Source: Myxococcales bacterium (GTDB taxonomy: Bacteria; Myxococcota_A; Polyangia; Polyangiales; Polyangiaceae). From it: a stretch of 64,000 nucleotides of DNA. Location: positions 1,364,001-1,428,000 of the forward strand of contig JADJQX010000001.1 in assembly GCA_016712525.1 (NCBI GenBank), read 5' to 3'. The translations under genes were made by a program, and so were the position numbers. Below the pieces are notes generated by a model. That model worked only from the letters and a program-made list of their open reading frames with translations. It made no database searches and was not told the DNA's origin. Shown here piece by piece: positions 16,947 to 26,694 of the stretch. How positions within the stretch are numbered: position 1 is the first letter of the stretch; each line of letters opens with the position of its first letter.

Positions 16947-19361
16947 ATGACGACGGCCCCCGACAAGAAGACGCTCTCCGAGCGGGACGTGTGCACGAAG
17001 CTCATCACGCCGGCCATCGTCGCGGGCGGGTGGGACGTTCAGCTCCAAGTGCGGGAGAACGTCCACCTGACGAAGGGCCGCGTGATCGTGCGCGGCAAGC
17101 TCGTGACGCGCGGCGAGGCGAAGTTCGCGGACTACGTCCTCTACTTCAAGCCGAACCTGCCGCTCGCCATCGTGGAGGCGAAGGACAACAACCACAAGGT
17201 CGGGGACGGGATGCAGCAGGGCCTCGAGTACGCCGAGATGCTCGACGTGCCCTTCGTCTTCTCCTCCAACGGGGACGGCTTCCTCTTTCACGACCGCACG
17301 GGCCACACCGCGAAGGTCGAGCAGCTCTTGCCGCTCGACCAGTTCCCCTCGCCCGAGGAGCTGTGGCGCCGGTACTGCGTGTGGAAGGGCATCACCCCGG
17401 TGTCCGAGCCTATCGTCTCCCAGGATTACTACTCGGACGCGACCGGCAAGGCCCCGCGCTACTACCAGGTCAAGGCGATCAACCGGGTCGTCGAAGCGGT
17501 GGCGAACGGCCAGGACCGCGTGCTGCTCGTGATGGCGACCGGCACCGGCAAGACGTACACGGCCTTTCAGATCATCTGGCGGCTGTGGAAGGCCGGGCTT
17601 AAGAAGCGCATCCTCTTCCTCGCCGACCGCAACATCTTGGTGGACCAGACCAAGACGAACGACTTCAAGCCGTTCGCCGGCGCGATGACGAAGATCACGA
17701 ACCGTAAGGTCGACAAGTCGTTCGAGATCTATCTCGCGCTCTACCAGGCCATCTCGGGCACCACCGAGAAGGACGACCTCTTCCGCCAGTTCTCTCCCGA
17801 CTTCTTCGACCTCGTCATCGTGGACGAGTGCCACCGGGGGAGCGCCGCCGACAACTCGGCCTGGCGCGAGGTGCTCGACTATTTCGCGTCGGCCACCCAG
17901 GTGGGTCTCACGGCGACCCCGAAAGAGACCGAGGACGTCTCGACGACGCACTACTTCGGCGATGCGGTCTACACGTACTCCTTGAAGCAGGGCATCGAGG
18001 ACGGCTTCCTCGCCCCGTACAAGGTCGTCCGCATCGACCTCGACAAGGACCTGGGCGGCTGGCGGCCCGAGAAGGGCAAGGTCGACAAGCTCGGCCAAGA
18101 GATCGAGGACCGCATCTACAACCAGCGAGACTTCGATCGCACGCTCGTCTTGGAGAAGCGTACCGAGCTGGTCGCCAAGAAGGTGACCGAGTTTCTCGCC
18201 GCCACGAACCGGTACGACAAGACGATCGTCTTTTGCGAGGACATCGACCACGCCGAGCGGATGCGGCAGGCCCTCGTGAACGAGAACGGCGACATCTGCG
18301 CCCAGAACCGCAAGTACGTCATGCGCATCACGGGGGACAGCCCCGAGGGCAAGGCCGAGCTCGACAACTTCATCCACCCCGAGGAGCGCTACCCCGTGGT
18401 GGTGACGACCTCGAAGCTCATGACGACCGGCGTGGACGCGCAGACGTGCAAGGTGATCGTCCTCGATCAGACGATCCGATCCATGACCGAGTTCAAGCAG
18501 ATCATCGGGCGTGGCACGCGCATCGCGGAGGACTTCGGCAAGCTCTACTTCACCATCTTGGACTTTCGGAAGGCGACCGAGCTCTTCGCGGACCGGGCGT
18601 TCGACGGCAACCCGGAGCAGGTCTACCAGCCGAAGGGCGACGATCCGATCGTTCCGCCCGACGACGTCGTAGAAGGCGGCGACCTCGACGGTGAGCCCGA
18701 CGGCGGGAGCGACGGGGGTGGCGACGACGGCGAGGCCGGGGGTGAGGTCGGCTCCGACGGCGCCGCGACCGGGGGCAAGCGCACCAAGTACATCGTGCAC
18801 GACGTCCCGGTCTTCGTGGTGGCCGAGCGCGTCCAGTACTACGGCAAGGACGGGAAGCTCATCACCGAGTCTCTCCGCGAGTACTCGAAGAAGGCGATCC
18901 GCGAGAAGTTCGCGAGCCTCGACGTGTTCCTCAAGACGTGGACCGAGGCCGACCGCAAGCAGGCCATCATCAAGGAGCTCGAGGAGCAGGGGGTCTTCTT
19001 CGACGAGCTCGCGAAGGAGGTCGCGAAGGACCTCTCGGCCTTCGACCTCGTGTGCCACGTCGCCTTCGACCAGCCGCCGCTCACGCGGAAGGAGCGGGCC
19101 AACAACGTTCGCAAGCGGAGCTACTTCACCAAGTTCGGGGAAGCCGCCCGGGCGGTGCTCGAGGCGCTGCTCGACAAGTTCGAGCGCGAGGGCGTCGACG
19201 ACATCGAGAACCTCCGGGTGCTCCAGGTGCAGCCGATCGCCGGCCTTGGCACGCCCCTCGAGATCGTCGAGCGGTTCGGCGGCAAGGAGCCGTACATGAA
19301 GGCCGTGCGTGGGCTAGAAGACGAGCTCTACGAAGCGGACCAGGGACCCAAGAGCGCATGA
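16947..19361 (+). CDS. hsdR: type I restriction enzyme, R (endonuclease/translocase) subunit
   Basis: 804 residues, the size of the EcoEI-type (type IB-like) HsdR. The N-terminal nuclease has Asp 62 and Glu 77-x-Lys 79 (ADYVLYF...LAIVEAK), a PD-(D/E)XK site. The SF2 translocase has Walker A MATGTGKT (196-203), Walker B DECH (293-296), GLTATP near 320 and a VVTTSKLMTTGVDAQTCK / QIIGRGTRIAED motif V-VI region. A Gly/Asp-rich linker (about 575-605) precedes an EcoEI_R_C-type C-terminus that should bind the methylase core. The ATG at 16947 is chosen because homology begins directly after it. It overlaps hsdM by 4 bp. With HsdM and HsdS it should cleave unmodified DNA after translocation. Confidence 0.95.
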   Translation: MTTAPDKKTLSERDVCTKLITPAIVAGGWDVQLQVRENVHLTKGRVIVRGKLVTRGEAKFADYVLYFKPNLPLAIVEAKDNNHKVGDGMQQGLEYAEMLDVPFVFSSNGDGFLFHDRTGHTAKVEQLLPLDQFPSPEELWRRYCVWKGITPVSEPIVSQDYYSDATGKAPRYYQVKAINRVVEAVANGQDRVLLVMATGTGKTYTAFQIIWRLWKAGLKKRILFLADRNILVDQTKTNDFKPFAGAMTKITNRKVDKSFEIYLALYQAISGTTEKDDLFRQFSPDFFDLVIVDECHRGSAADNSAWREVLDYFASATQVGLTATPKETEDVSTTHYFGDAVYTYSLKQGIEDGFLAPYKVVRIDLDKDLGGWRPEKGKVDKLGQEIEDRIYNQRDFDRTLVLEKRTELVAKKVTEFLAATNRYDKTIVFCEDIDHAERMRQALVNENGDICAQNRKYVMRITGDSPEGKAELDNFIHPEERYPVVVTTSKLMTTGVDAQTCKVIVLDQTIRSMTEFKQIIGRGTRIAEDFGKLYFTILDFRKATELFADRAFDGNPEQVYQPKGDDPIVPPDDVVEGGDLDGEPDGGSDGGGDDGEAGGEVGSDGAATGGKRTKYIVHDVPVFVVAERVQYYGKDGKLITESLREYSKKAIREKFASLDVFLKTWTEADRKQAIIKELEEQGVFFDELAKEVAKDLSAFDLVCHVAFDQPPLTRKERANNVRKRSYFTKFGEAARAVLEALLDKFEREGVDDIENLRVLQVQPIAGLGTPLEIVERFGGKEPYMKAVRGLEDELYEADQGPKSA

Positions 19362-20809
19362 GCATCGGCACGACGATCAAAGGCATCCAGGACATCATGA
19401 GGAAGGACGCGGGCGTCGACGGCGACGCTCAGCGCATCAGCCAGCTCGTCTGGATGATCTTCTTGAAGGTGTTCGACGATCACGAGGCCCAGAAGGAGCT
19501 GCTCGAAGACAACTACAAGAGCCCGATCCCCACGCGGCTCCGCTGGCGCACCTGGGCGAAGGACACCGAGGGCATCACGGGGGACGAGCTCGCCGACTTC
19601 ATCAACAACGACCTCTTCAAGACGTTGAAGGAGCTGCCGGCGACGGGGAAGAACGCGGCGCTCGCGGGCGTCGTCCGGGGCGTGTTCGAGGACGCCTTCA
19701 ACTACATGAAGAGCGGCACGCTGCTCCGCCAGGTAGTGAACAAGCTCGAAGAGGTGAACTTCAACAAGGCCGCCGACCGGCACGAGTTCGGCGACGTGTA
19801 CGAGAAGATCCTCTCGGACCTGCAAAACGCAGGGAACGCCGGCGAGTTCTACACGCCGCGCGCCGTGACGCAGTTCATCGTCGACCAAGTGGATCCGAAG
19901 CTCGGCGAGAAGGTGCTCGACCCTGCCTGCGGGACCGGCGGTTTTCTCACGTGCGCCATCGAGCACGTGCGGAAGAAGTACGTGAAGACGGCCGACGACG
20001 AGGCCACCCTTCAGGGGAGCATCTACGGCGTCGAGAAGAAGCCGCTCCCGCACCTCCTCTGCGTGACGAACATGATGTTCCACGGCATCGAGGTGCCCTC
20101 GAACATTCGCCACGACAACACGCTCGCCCGCCCCCTGCGCGACTACGGCCCGAAAGACCGCGTGGACGTGATCGTGACGAACCCGCCCTTCGGCGGCATG
20201 GAAGAAGACGGCATCGAGAACAACTTCCCGGGGACGTTTCGAACCCGCGAGACGGCCGACCTCTTCCTGGTCCTCTTGATGACGCTCCTGAAGGCGGGCG
20301 GTCGCGCCGCCCTCGTCCTCCCGGACGGTACGCTCTTCGGCGAGGGCATCAAGACGCGCATCAAAGAGAAGCTCCTCGAAGAGTGTGACCTTCACACGAT
20401 CGTCCGCCTGCCCAAGGGGGTGTTCAGCCCGTACACCGGCATCAAGACGAACCTGCTCTTCTTCACGAAGGGCGAGCCGACGAAGCACGTCTGGTTTTAC
20501 GAGCACCCGTACCCCGCGGGCGCGAAGAGCTACTCCAAGACGAAGCCGCTCCGCATCGAAGAGTTCGCCCCCGAGAAGAAGTGGTGGGCGAAGCGCAAGG
20601 AGAGCGACCACGCCTGGAAGGTCTCCCTCGCCGACATCAAGGCCCGCGGCTACAACCTCGACATCAAGAACCCAAGGGCCGTGGACGACGGCCCAGGCGA
20701 CGCCGACACGCTCCTCCGCGAGTACCGCGAGGCCGCCGCAGCCGCCGCCAGGATTCGAGACCAACTTCGCGACGAGCTTCGAGCCGCCCTCGAAGGAGCG
20801 CGGGGATGA
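19358..20809 (+). CDS. hsdM: type I restriction-modification DNA methyltransferase, M subunit
   Basis: 483 residues, usual for HsdM. It starts with the helical HsdM_N domain (IKGIQDIMRKDAGVDGD, WMIFLKVFDDHE). The SAM site DPACGTGGF is at 188-196 and the adenine-methylation motif NPPF at 275-278. A target-recognition-interacting C-terminus follows (LRIEEFAPEKKWW, ADIKARGYNLDIKNP). All catalytic motifs are intact, predicting N6-adenine methylation at a site set by HsdS. It overlaps hsdR upstream and hsdS downstream by 4 bp each. Confidence 0.96.
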   Translation: MSIGTTIKGIQDIMRKDAGVDGDAQRISQLVWMIFLKVFDDHEAQKELLEDNYKSPIPTRLRWRTWAKDTEGITGDELADFINNDLFKTLKELPATGKNAALAGVVRGVFEDAFNYMKSGTLLRQVVNKLEEVNFNKAADRHEFGDVYEKILSDLQNAGNAGEFYTPRAVTQFIVDQVDPKLGEKVLDPACGTGGFLTCAIEHVRKKYVKTADDEATLQGSIYGVEKKPLPHLLCVTNMMFHGIEVPSNIRHDNTLARPLRDYGPKDRVDVIVTNPPFGGMEEDGIENNFPGTFRTRETADLFLVLLMTLLKAGGRAALVLPDGTLFGEGIKTRIKEKLLEECDLHTIVRLPKGVFSPYTGIKTNLLFFTKGEPTKHVWFYEHPYPAGAKSYSKTKPLRIEEFAPEKKWWAKRKESDHAWKVSLADIKARGYNLDIKNPRAVDDGPGDADTLLREYREAAAAAARIRDQLRDELRAALEGARG

Positions 20810-22557
20810 GCGTCCAGGTCCCGCTGTTCGAGAAGGGCGACAAGAAGCCGTCGAAGGTTGCCACGAAGGTCGAGGAGATCGTGGGCGAGGGGTTCGATGT
20901 GGCGAAGTTCGTGGAGAACTTCGAGGTGCTCGCAGAAGCGTCAGGCACCGTCCCGAAGCTACGCCAGCTCATTCGGACTCTCGCTGTGAGTGGTCGTCTG
21001 ACCAAGCAGCGGTCCGGGGAGGACGCCCGAGAGCTACTCACCGCACTCAAGACCGCGAACGCGGGAACGGTTAGGAAGAAGCTTCCCGGTGACGATGAGG
21101 AGATCGACGCACCGGCCCAACTTCCGGGCAACTGGTGTTGGGCCCGATTCCTGGACGTTGCATCGATCGACTCCAACCTGGTGGACCCAGCGAAGTTCCT
21201 CGACGCCCCCCACGTTGCGCCCGACAACATCGAGAAGGGAACTGGGCGCTTGATCGAATATCGAACCGTCCGCGAAGACGGGGTGACCAGCAACAAGCAC
21301 CGATTCTTTCCGCGGCAGATCGTCTACTCGAAGATCCGTCCGAATCTCTCGAAGGTTGTCGTCGTCGACTTCGAGGGCGTGTGCAGCGCGGACATGTACC
21401 CGATAACGAGTCGGATCGACCGAGCCTACCTCCACCAGTTCATGCTTTCGCAGGTGTTCCTCGACCAAGTCGTCAAGGAGGACAACCGCCTTGCGATGCC
21501 GAAGGTGAACCAGGAACAGCTAGGGAGCACGCTCGTGGCTGTCCCGCCCCTCGCCGAGCAGAAGCGGATCGTCGCCAAGGTCGACCAGCTCATGGCCCTC
21601 TGCGATGAGCTCGAAGCGAAGCAGACCAAGAAGCGAGAGACCGGAGCCCGGCTCACCAAGTCGGCCCTCGACGCCCTCACCTCCGCCGAAGGGCCGGACG
21701 AGTTCGATGCCGCCTGGAACAGGGTGGTGGAGAACTTTGACGTGCTGATTGATCGGGCGGAGAAGGTGGGGGAGCTGCGACGCACCGTACTCGAACTAGC
21801 AGTTCGTGGAAGGCTCGTCGCCCACTCGACGTCATCCGTGGAAATCGAGGCGCTCCTTGCGACTGTAGCGAAGCAGCGCCACTCCTTGCTCGAAGGGAAG
21901 CGAAAGGGAGGGCGAGGACACGGCGACGACGACCACACTGAGTCATGCCAGCAGGACCCGTACGAGGTCCCGACCGGGTGGCGATGGTGCACCCTCCGTG
22001 ATGTCGCCGGTCACATCGTTGACGGTACCCACCACACGCCGCGATACGTCGAACGAGGAATGGACTTCATCTCGGCGAAAGACATCCGTAATGGGCGGGT
22101 CACCTTTGAGGGCTGCAAGCAGATCAGCAGAGAGGAATTTGAGGATCTCACCAAGCGGTGCCGGCCGAAGCGAGGCGACGTCCTCGTCACCAAGAGTGGT
22201 TCAATCGGAGAAGTGGCCCTGGTGGAGACCGACCGTCAATTTACACTGTTCGAGAGCGTTGCTATGGTCCCAGTGGTCCAGGCCGTGAATTCGCAGTACG
22301 TGGCTTACGTCGTGTACCTTGGTGCGACCGGCCAGTTTGGCGCGGAGAAGCAGCGTGGCGTCGCCGTGCGTCACCTCCACTTGGTCGACCTCCGGAAGCT
22401 TCCCTTCCCCCTACCTCCTCGCGCTGAGCAGGACCGGATCGTTGCCAAGGTCGAGCATATGATGAAGATCTGCGACCTGCTCGAAGAGCGCCTCCGCCAG
22501 GCCGAGGACCGCGCCTCGAAGCTCGTCGAGGCCGTCGTCCGGGAGCTCGTGGCGTAG
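20806..22557 (+). CDS. hsdS: type I restriction-modification specificity subunit
   Basis: 583 residues with two target-recognition domains and the two conserved helical spacers: PPLAEQKRIVAKVDQLMALC (about 247-266) in the centre and PPRAEQDRIVAKVEHMMKIC near the C-terminus. Each TRD carries a conserved W-rich start (LPGNWCWARF; VPTGWRWCTLRD). About 100 extra N-terminal residues with FDVAKFVENFEVLAEASG precede TRD1. The DNA is visibly less GC-rich than the neighbours, common for hsdS because it is exchanged between strains. The two halves predict a bipartite recognition site; its sequence cannot be read from the protein. Confidence 0.94.
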   Translation: MSVQVPLFEKGDKKPSKVATKVEEIVGEGFDVAKFVENFEVLAEASGTVPKLRQLIRTLAVSGRLTKQRSGEDARELLTALKTANAGTVRKKLPGDDEEIDAPAQLPGNWCWARFLDVASIDSNLVDPAKFLDAPHVAPDNIEKGTGRLIEYRTVREDGVTSNKHRFFPRQIVYSKIRPNLSKVVVVDFEGVCSADMYPITSRIDRAYLHQFMLSQVFLDQVVKEDNRLAMPKVNQEQLGSTLVAVPPLAEQKRIVAKVDQLMALCDELEAKQTKKRETGARLTKSALDALTSAEGPDEFDAAWNRVVENFDVLIDRAEKVGELRRTVLELAVRGRLVAHSTSSVEIEALLATVAKQRHSLLEGKRKGGRGHGDDDHTESCQQDPYEVPTGWRWCTLRDVAGHIVDGTHHTPRYVERGMDFISAKDIRNGRVTFEGCKQISREEFEDLTKRCRPKRGDVLVTKSGSIGEVALVETDRQFTLFESVAMVPVVQAVNSQYVAYVVYLGATGQFGAEKQRGVAVRHLHLVDLRKLPFPLPPRAEQDRIVAKVEHMMKICDLLEERLRQAEDRASKLVEAVVRELVA

Positions 22558-22563
22558 CTGGTC

Positions 22564-23892
22564 ATGGCGAAGGGGGGGAAGATGAGGGTGAAGCCGGCGG
22601 GTGGCAAGGTCGACAAGGTTCGCCGCTCGTACCAGTTTCTTGCTGACAAAGAGAACGCGGGTACGGCTTTTACCATCGAGGACATCGTTCAAGCGACGGG
22701 GTGGAAACCGGGCACGATCGAGACGTATCTGCGAAAGAAGTGGGGCCAAATCGTGCATCAAGGCACGAGCGGGCTCCGATGCAAAGGGGTCTGCGGCTTC
22801 ACGGAGACCGAGTACGTGCGGCTCATGTCGCAGAAGGACGAGGTGAGCGCAGACCCGCGCCGACCCGACCTCGCGCCCGAGGTGGAAGCGCTCGTGCGCA
22901 AGTCCCGCGAGTCCGCCCTGCTTGCACTTCACGTGTACAACTCGCCGGCCACGGTGTTCCGCACGGAGGGGTTCGCCGTGCTCATGGTGATCGCGTGGAC
23001 TTCGCTCTTCCACGCGATCTTCGAGGAGCGATCCGTGAGCTACTTCTACACGGAGCCCGATGGCGTTACGCCGAAGGTCGTGGACGGCGACAAGAAGGCC
23101 TGGGAGCTCGACACCTGCATGAAGAAGTTCTGGGCCGCCGCCGATCACGCGACCCGGCGGAACCTGGAGTTCTTCATCCGACTCCGCAACCGAGTCGAGC
23201 ACCGGTACGTCCCCTCGATCGACCCTCACGTTGCCGGTGAGTGCCAGGCCCTGCTGCTCAACTTCGACGAGATGCTCGTCGAGCACTTCGGGACCTACTA
23301 CGCGATCCGCGAGTCCCTGGCTGTCCCGTTGCAGACGACCGCGCTTCGGGCCGCGGGGCAGACCGAGGCCCTCCGGAAGCTCCAGGCGAAGCACTTCGAC
23401 GACGTGAAGGAGTTCATCGACGCCTACCGGACTGGGTTACCAGGGACGCTCTACGAGGACCCCAAGTTCGCCTTCCGGGTCTTCCTCGTCCCGAAGACAG
23501 GGAACCACGCCAACACGTCGGACCTCGCCTTCGAGTTCATCAAGTACGATCCGAGTCGACCCGAGGAGATGGCGCAGATCCAGAAGCAGATCGCGCTCGT
23601 GAAGGAACGACAAGTTCCGGTAGCGAACGCGAACCTTCTATCGCCGAAGCTCGTGGCCAAGGACGTGGCGGCGAAGATCGGCCGGCCATTCAACCTCCAT
23701 CACCACAAGCTCGCCTGGGTTCGGTACAAGGTTCGGAGATCCGGCTTCGACCCCGGGGGCTGCAACCCCAAGTACTGCGTGGCTGATCCTCGGCATGGGG
23801 ACTACGGCTACACGCAGGACTGGGTGACCTTCCTCGTGGCCAAGCTCTCGGACCAAGCGGAGTACGACGCCCTCGTGAAGAGCAAAGGGTAG
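22564..23892 (+). CDS. DUF3644-type protein with HEPN-like R-x4-H motif
   Basis: 442 residues, starting 6 bp after hsdS, so probably cotranscribed with it. The N-terminus (about 15-80) looks like a winged-helix region (FTIEDIVQATGWKPGTIETYLRKKW). The next block has the DUF3644 signature KSRESALLALHVYNSPATVF and VLMVIAWTSLFHAIFEE. It ends in RLRNRVEH (206-213), where Arg 208 and His 213 form an R-x4-H motif like that of HEPN ribonucleases. The C-terminal region has CNPKYCVADPRHGDYGYTQDW. DUF3644 genes often travel with restriction systems. An RNase back-up or abortive role is inference. A single-gene autonomous function cannot be excluded. Confidence 0.82.
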   Translation: MAKGGKMRVKPAGGKVDKVRRSYQFLADKENAGTAFTIEDIVQATGWKPGTIETYLRKKWGQIVHQGTSGLRCKGVCGFTETEYVRLMSQKDEVSADPRRPDLAPEVEALVRKSRESALLALHVYNSPATVFRTEGFAVLMVIAWTSLFHAIFEERSVSYFYTEPDGVTPKVVDGDKKAWELDTCMKKFWAAADHATRRNLEFFIRLRNRVEHRYVPSIDPHVAGECQALLLNFDEMLVEHFGTYYAIRESLAVPLQTTALRAAGQTEALRKLQAKHFDDVKEFIDAYRTGLPGTLYEDPKFAFRVFLVPKTGNHANTSDLAFEFIKYDPSRPEEMAQIQKQIALVKERQVPVANANLLSPKLVAKDVAAKIGRPFNLHHHKLAWVRYKVRRSGFDPGGCNPKYCVADPRHGDYGYTQDWVTFLVAKLSDQAEYDALVKSKG

Positions 23893-23948
23893 AGCTGTAG
23901 GCCTGAGGTTGCGAACGGCGCGACCGCTCAGCGTGTCTCGCCGCCGCG

Positions 23949-23971
23949 AGCTTCCTCGTCGCTCGGAAGCT
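23949..23971. terminator. hairpin between convergent defence genes
   Basis: AGCTTCC (23949-23955) pairs perfectly with GGAAGCT (23965-23971) over a 9-nt loop, in the 169-bp gap between the DUF3644 gene (plus) and the DUF262 gene (minus). No T-run, so the assignment is tentative. Confidence 0.35.
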
Positions 23972-24061
23972 TCCCGAACCGAGAGTGCGAGCCTCGGCGC
24001 CTCGGACTTGCCTCTCTCTTAGGGCTACCTCCTTCACCCACGGCAGAACGACCCTAGGCCG

Positions 24062-25714
24062 TCACTCGGGACGAGGCCAGATCGCTCTTGCCTTCGCGAA
24101 GACGAGGTCCGTTCGCTCCCGGAGCTCGGCTTCGGTCCACTGCTCACGCGCGGCGATCCACTTGTTCATCTCGAAGTGGCTGTCGCGAAGAAGGGCCCGC
24201 TTCCTCGGAAAGGGGTCGTTCGAGAGCTCGCTGTTGTACCCAGTGAGGGTGAGATTTCCGAGAAGGTCGAGCCACCTCTCGTGAACATCGGCAGCGTTGG
24301 CCCCCAGCATCGTCCGCCACTCGTCGTTCAGCGTCTGCGGCATCACGTGCTCGATGGTCGCACCCTCGAAGGTGGCGGGCTCCTTGTGCCCGTGGTGCAG
24401 TTCGAGCGTCTCGAGTAGGAACTTGCAGCGGTCGATCGGGTGGGCGTAGGCGCGGTAGCGAAGAAGGGACTCCTTGAACTCCTCGTCCTTCGGCCAACGT
24501 CGCCCGCTCGTCCCCGCTGCGAGCGTCTGGCTTAGCCAGTCGGGAATGCCGGCGTTGGGCATCTCCTTCGCGATCGAGAGGAAGATGCGCTTCAGTTGGT
24601 TCGTCGCGACACCGCAGACTGTCCGGCGCACCGCGAAGGACTCGATCGTCGCGAGGCAGCTCGCGACGTCCGCCGACGAGACGGTTCCCTTGGTGCTCGC
24701 CTCGAGGATCTTCAGGACGAAAGGGTTGGCTGTCGCGATCTCCCACCGTCGCAGGCGACCTAGCCCGGCGGCGATGTTCTCGTCGTCCGGCGTCTTGAGC
24801 CCGACGATCTGAGCGTAGAGCAGCGACGCCTGTTGCATGCGTTGCAGCTCGGTGGCGATGGTGGCGTCCGAGACCAGAAGGAGCCGCTTCTTGAGGACGC
24901 TGTAGATCGTCGACTTCGCGACCTCCTCGCCGGTCATCATGAGGAACTGCCTCATGAACTCGGTGAGGTGCTCGCCGGGCAACAGCGCCTGCATCGGCAG
25001 CCACGCTTCCTCGTACGACTTCTGCTGCGCGTTCGAGTGCAGGCGTAGGAGCAGGTAGTTCCGAATGAGGTCGGCTTGGGTGAGAGGTGCGCCCTTGGCG
25101 TTGAGGCTCTCGAAGATGAGGTACGGGTCGTCCGTGTCGCCAAGATGGATAGCTACGACGGTGAGGCGGTTCTGGATGGCGTTGGTGAGCCGATCGAGGT
25201 CGAGCTTCTCGCCGTCGGAGTCGGTGCCCGCAATCTTCTTCTTGAAGAACTCCAGCGCCTCCGTGAAGCGCGTGCCGGGCTGGGGCTTCGCGTCGACCAG
25301 CGCCTGGAAGGCGCGGCGGTCCGGCTGCGTCGGCAGGAGCTTGAAGTAGTCGAGCTCGTCGTAGTCCTCGTTGATGAGCAGCTTCGTCAGCCGTCGGTAC
25401 TCCTTCGACTCCGGGTCGAGGAACGTCCGCATCGCGCAAATGAGCACCGCGATCGTCGTGAGCCGCTGCTGTCCATCGATGACCAGGAACTTCGACACGC
25501 CGACCGGAACGGAACGCGCGGGCGCGGTAACGATCGCGCCAGTGAAGTGCGCGCCGACCGTGTCCTCCTCGCTCCGCTCGTACTGTTCGAGGAGGTCGAC
25601 CCAGAGCGTCTCCCAATCCTTCGCGGTCCATTCGTAGGAGCGTTGGAAAAGTGGCACCATCATTTGCTTGGTGCCGTCGAAGAACTCCGTGATCTTGCTT
25701 GGACGCGCTTCCAT
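24062..25714 (-). CDS. DUF262/DUF1524 (GmrSD-type) restriction nuclease
   Basis: 550 residues from the ATG whose complement ends at 25714, where the DUF262 domain begins (MEARPSKITEFFDG). The nucleotide-binding/DUF262 signature VIDGQQRLTT is at 78-87, with ESLNAKGAPLTQADLIRNY near 185-205. The C-terminal HNH-type DUF1524 domain has IEHVMPQTLNDEW (His 456) and GNLTL...GYN (486-494), the usual metal and catalytic pattern. The GmrSD family includes type IV enzymes that cut modified DNA. Both key motifs are intact. It faces the type I operon, forming an island. Target modification is unknown. Confidence 0.92.
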   Translation of the reverse strand: MEARPSKITEFFDGTKQMMVPLFQRSYEWTAKDWETLWVDLLEQYERSEEDTVGAHFTGAIVTAPARSVPVGVSKFLVIDGQQRLTTIAVLICAMRTFLDPESKEYRRLTKLLINEDYDELDYFKLLPTQPDRRAFQALVDAKPQPGTRFTEALEFFKKKIAGTDSDGEKLDLDRLTNAIQNRLTVVAIHLGDTDDPYLIFESLNAKGAPLTQADLIRNYLLLRLHSNAQQKSYEEAWLPMQALLPGEHLTEFMRQFLMMTGEEVAKSTIYSVLKKRLLLVSDATIATELQRMQQASLLYAQIVGLKTPDDENIAAGLGRLRRWEIATANPFVLKILEASTKGTVSSADVASCLATIESFAVRRTVCGVATNQLKRIFLSIAKEMPNAGIPDWLSQTLAAGTSGRRWPKDEEFKESLLRYRAYAHPIDRCKFLLETLELHHGHKEPATFEGATIEHVMPQTLNDEWRTMLGANAADVHERWLDLLGNLTLTGYNSELSNDPFPRKRALLRDSHFEMNKWIAAREQWTEAELRERTDLVFAKARAIWPRPE

Positions 25715-26103
25715 CCGAGACCTCGTGGTGATGCAAAACTCCGAGACGAACCCGGCGCGAGGATGCGACCACCCCCCACGCGCCATCAGGCTATCACGCG
25801 TTCTCCTCGCATGCCCAGGCGCGCCGAGCCCGAGGTGTCGCCTCGGATCGGCATCCCGCGACGACCAGGAATGATCGACGTTTCGCGTGGGCAGTACGGT
25901 CGAACGGACGGACGAATGAGCAGGCCCGCCAGAGCGCGCCTCGAACGCCACCACCGCGCCCGGTGACCGCCGTTGACGACGAGCCCCAGCCCAGGTAGCC
26001 ACCACGACTCCCGCTCTGAAAACGCGCGATCCCACGACCGCCCCCGCCCCCACACGAGCTCTCGGTCGCGGCCGATCGCCGCAGAAACCACAAGAAGGTA
26101 TCC
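25715..26103. other. intergenic region between divergent genes
   Basis: 389 bp between the DUF262 gene (minus) and the reductase gene (plus). It should hold both promoters. I see no gene, strong repeat or clear operator. The sequence is Arg/Cys-codon-like in all frames. Confidence 0.4.
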
Positions 26104-26694
26104 ATGCGTAAGTTGGTCGTGTCCGAGTTTCTCTCCCTCGACGGCGTGATGCAGGCTCCCGGGGGCGCCGACGAGGACACCGAGGGCGGCTTCCCGCACG
26201 GGAGCTGGACGCTGCCGTACTGGCACGACGACATCGGCGCCGCGTTCGGCGCGCTGATGCAAGACGTCGACGCGTTCCTCCTCGGCCGCAAGACGTACCT
26301 CATTCATGGCAACGCCTTCGAGCCGATGCCCGCCGGCGATCCGTTCGGCGATCTCATGAACGCGCCGGCCAAGTACGTCGTCTCGCGGACGCTCGAGACG
26401 CCCGTGTGGCGCAACACCACCATCATCCGAGACGACGTGGTCGAGTTCGTGCGCAAGCTCAAGGCCGCCCCCGGAAAGACCATCATGACCGACGGGAGCC
26501 ACGAGCTCGTGCACACCCTCCTCCAGCACGACCTCGTCGACGAGCTGCACCTCTTGCTGTACCCGCTCGTCCTCGGCACCGGCAAAAAGCTCTTTCCGTC
26601 GGGCCCCGCGGGCGCGCGCCTCCCCTTCCGCCTCGAGTCGGCCAAGCCCTACCCGAGCGGCGTCGTCGGGCTTCACTACGTCCGCGCGCGCTGA
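26104..26694 (+). CDS. dihydrofolate reductase/RibD C-terminal domain family protein
   Basis: 196 residues with the RibD_C/DHFR-like fold: start MRKLVVSEFLSLDGVMQAPGG, then DVDAFLLGRKTYL, YVVSRTLE, and DELHLLLYPLVLGTGKKLF, all typical of stand-alone members in actinobacteria and myxobacteria. An NAD(P)H-dependent reductase is likely; the substrate is unknown. The last 54 bp, including the stop, recur at 28909-28962. Confidence 0.93.
   Translation: MRKLVVSEFLSLDGVMQAPGGADEDTEGGFPHGSWTLPYWHDDIGAAFGALMQDVDAFLLGRKTYLIHGNAFEPMPAGDPFGDLMNAPAKYVVSRTLETPVWRNTTIIRDDVVEFVRKLKAAPGKTIMTDGSHELVHTLLQHDLVDELHLLLYPLVLGTGKKLFPSGPAGARLPFRLESAKPYPSGVVGLHYVRAR

Noticed and set aside
16317..19058. 913-residue minus-strand frame opposite hsdR
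   Set aside because: Shadow of hsdR. The plus-strand protein has all restriction motifs.
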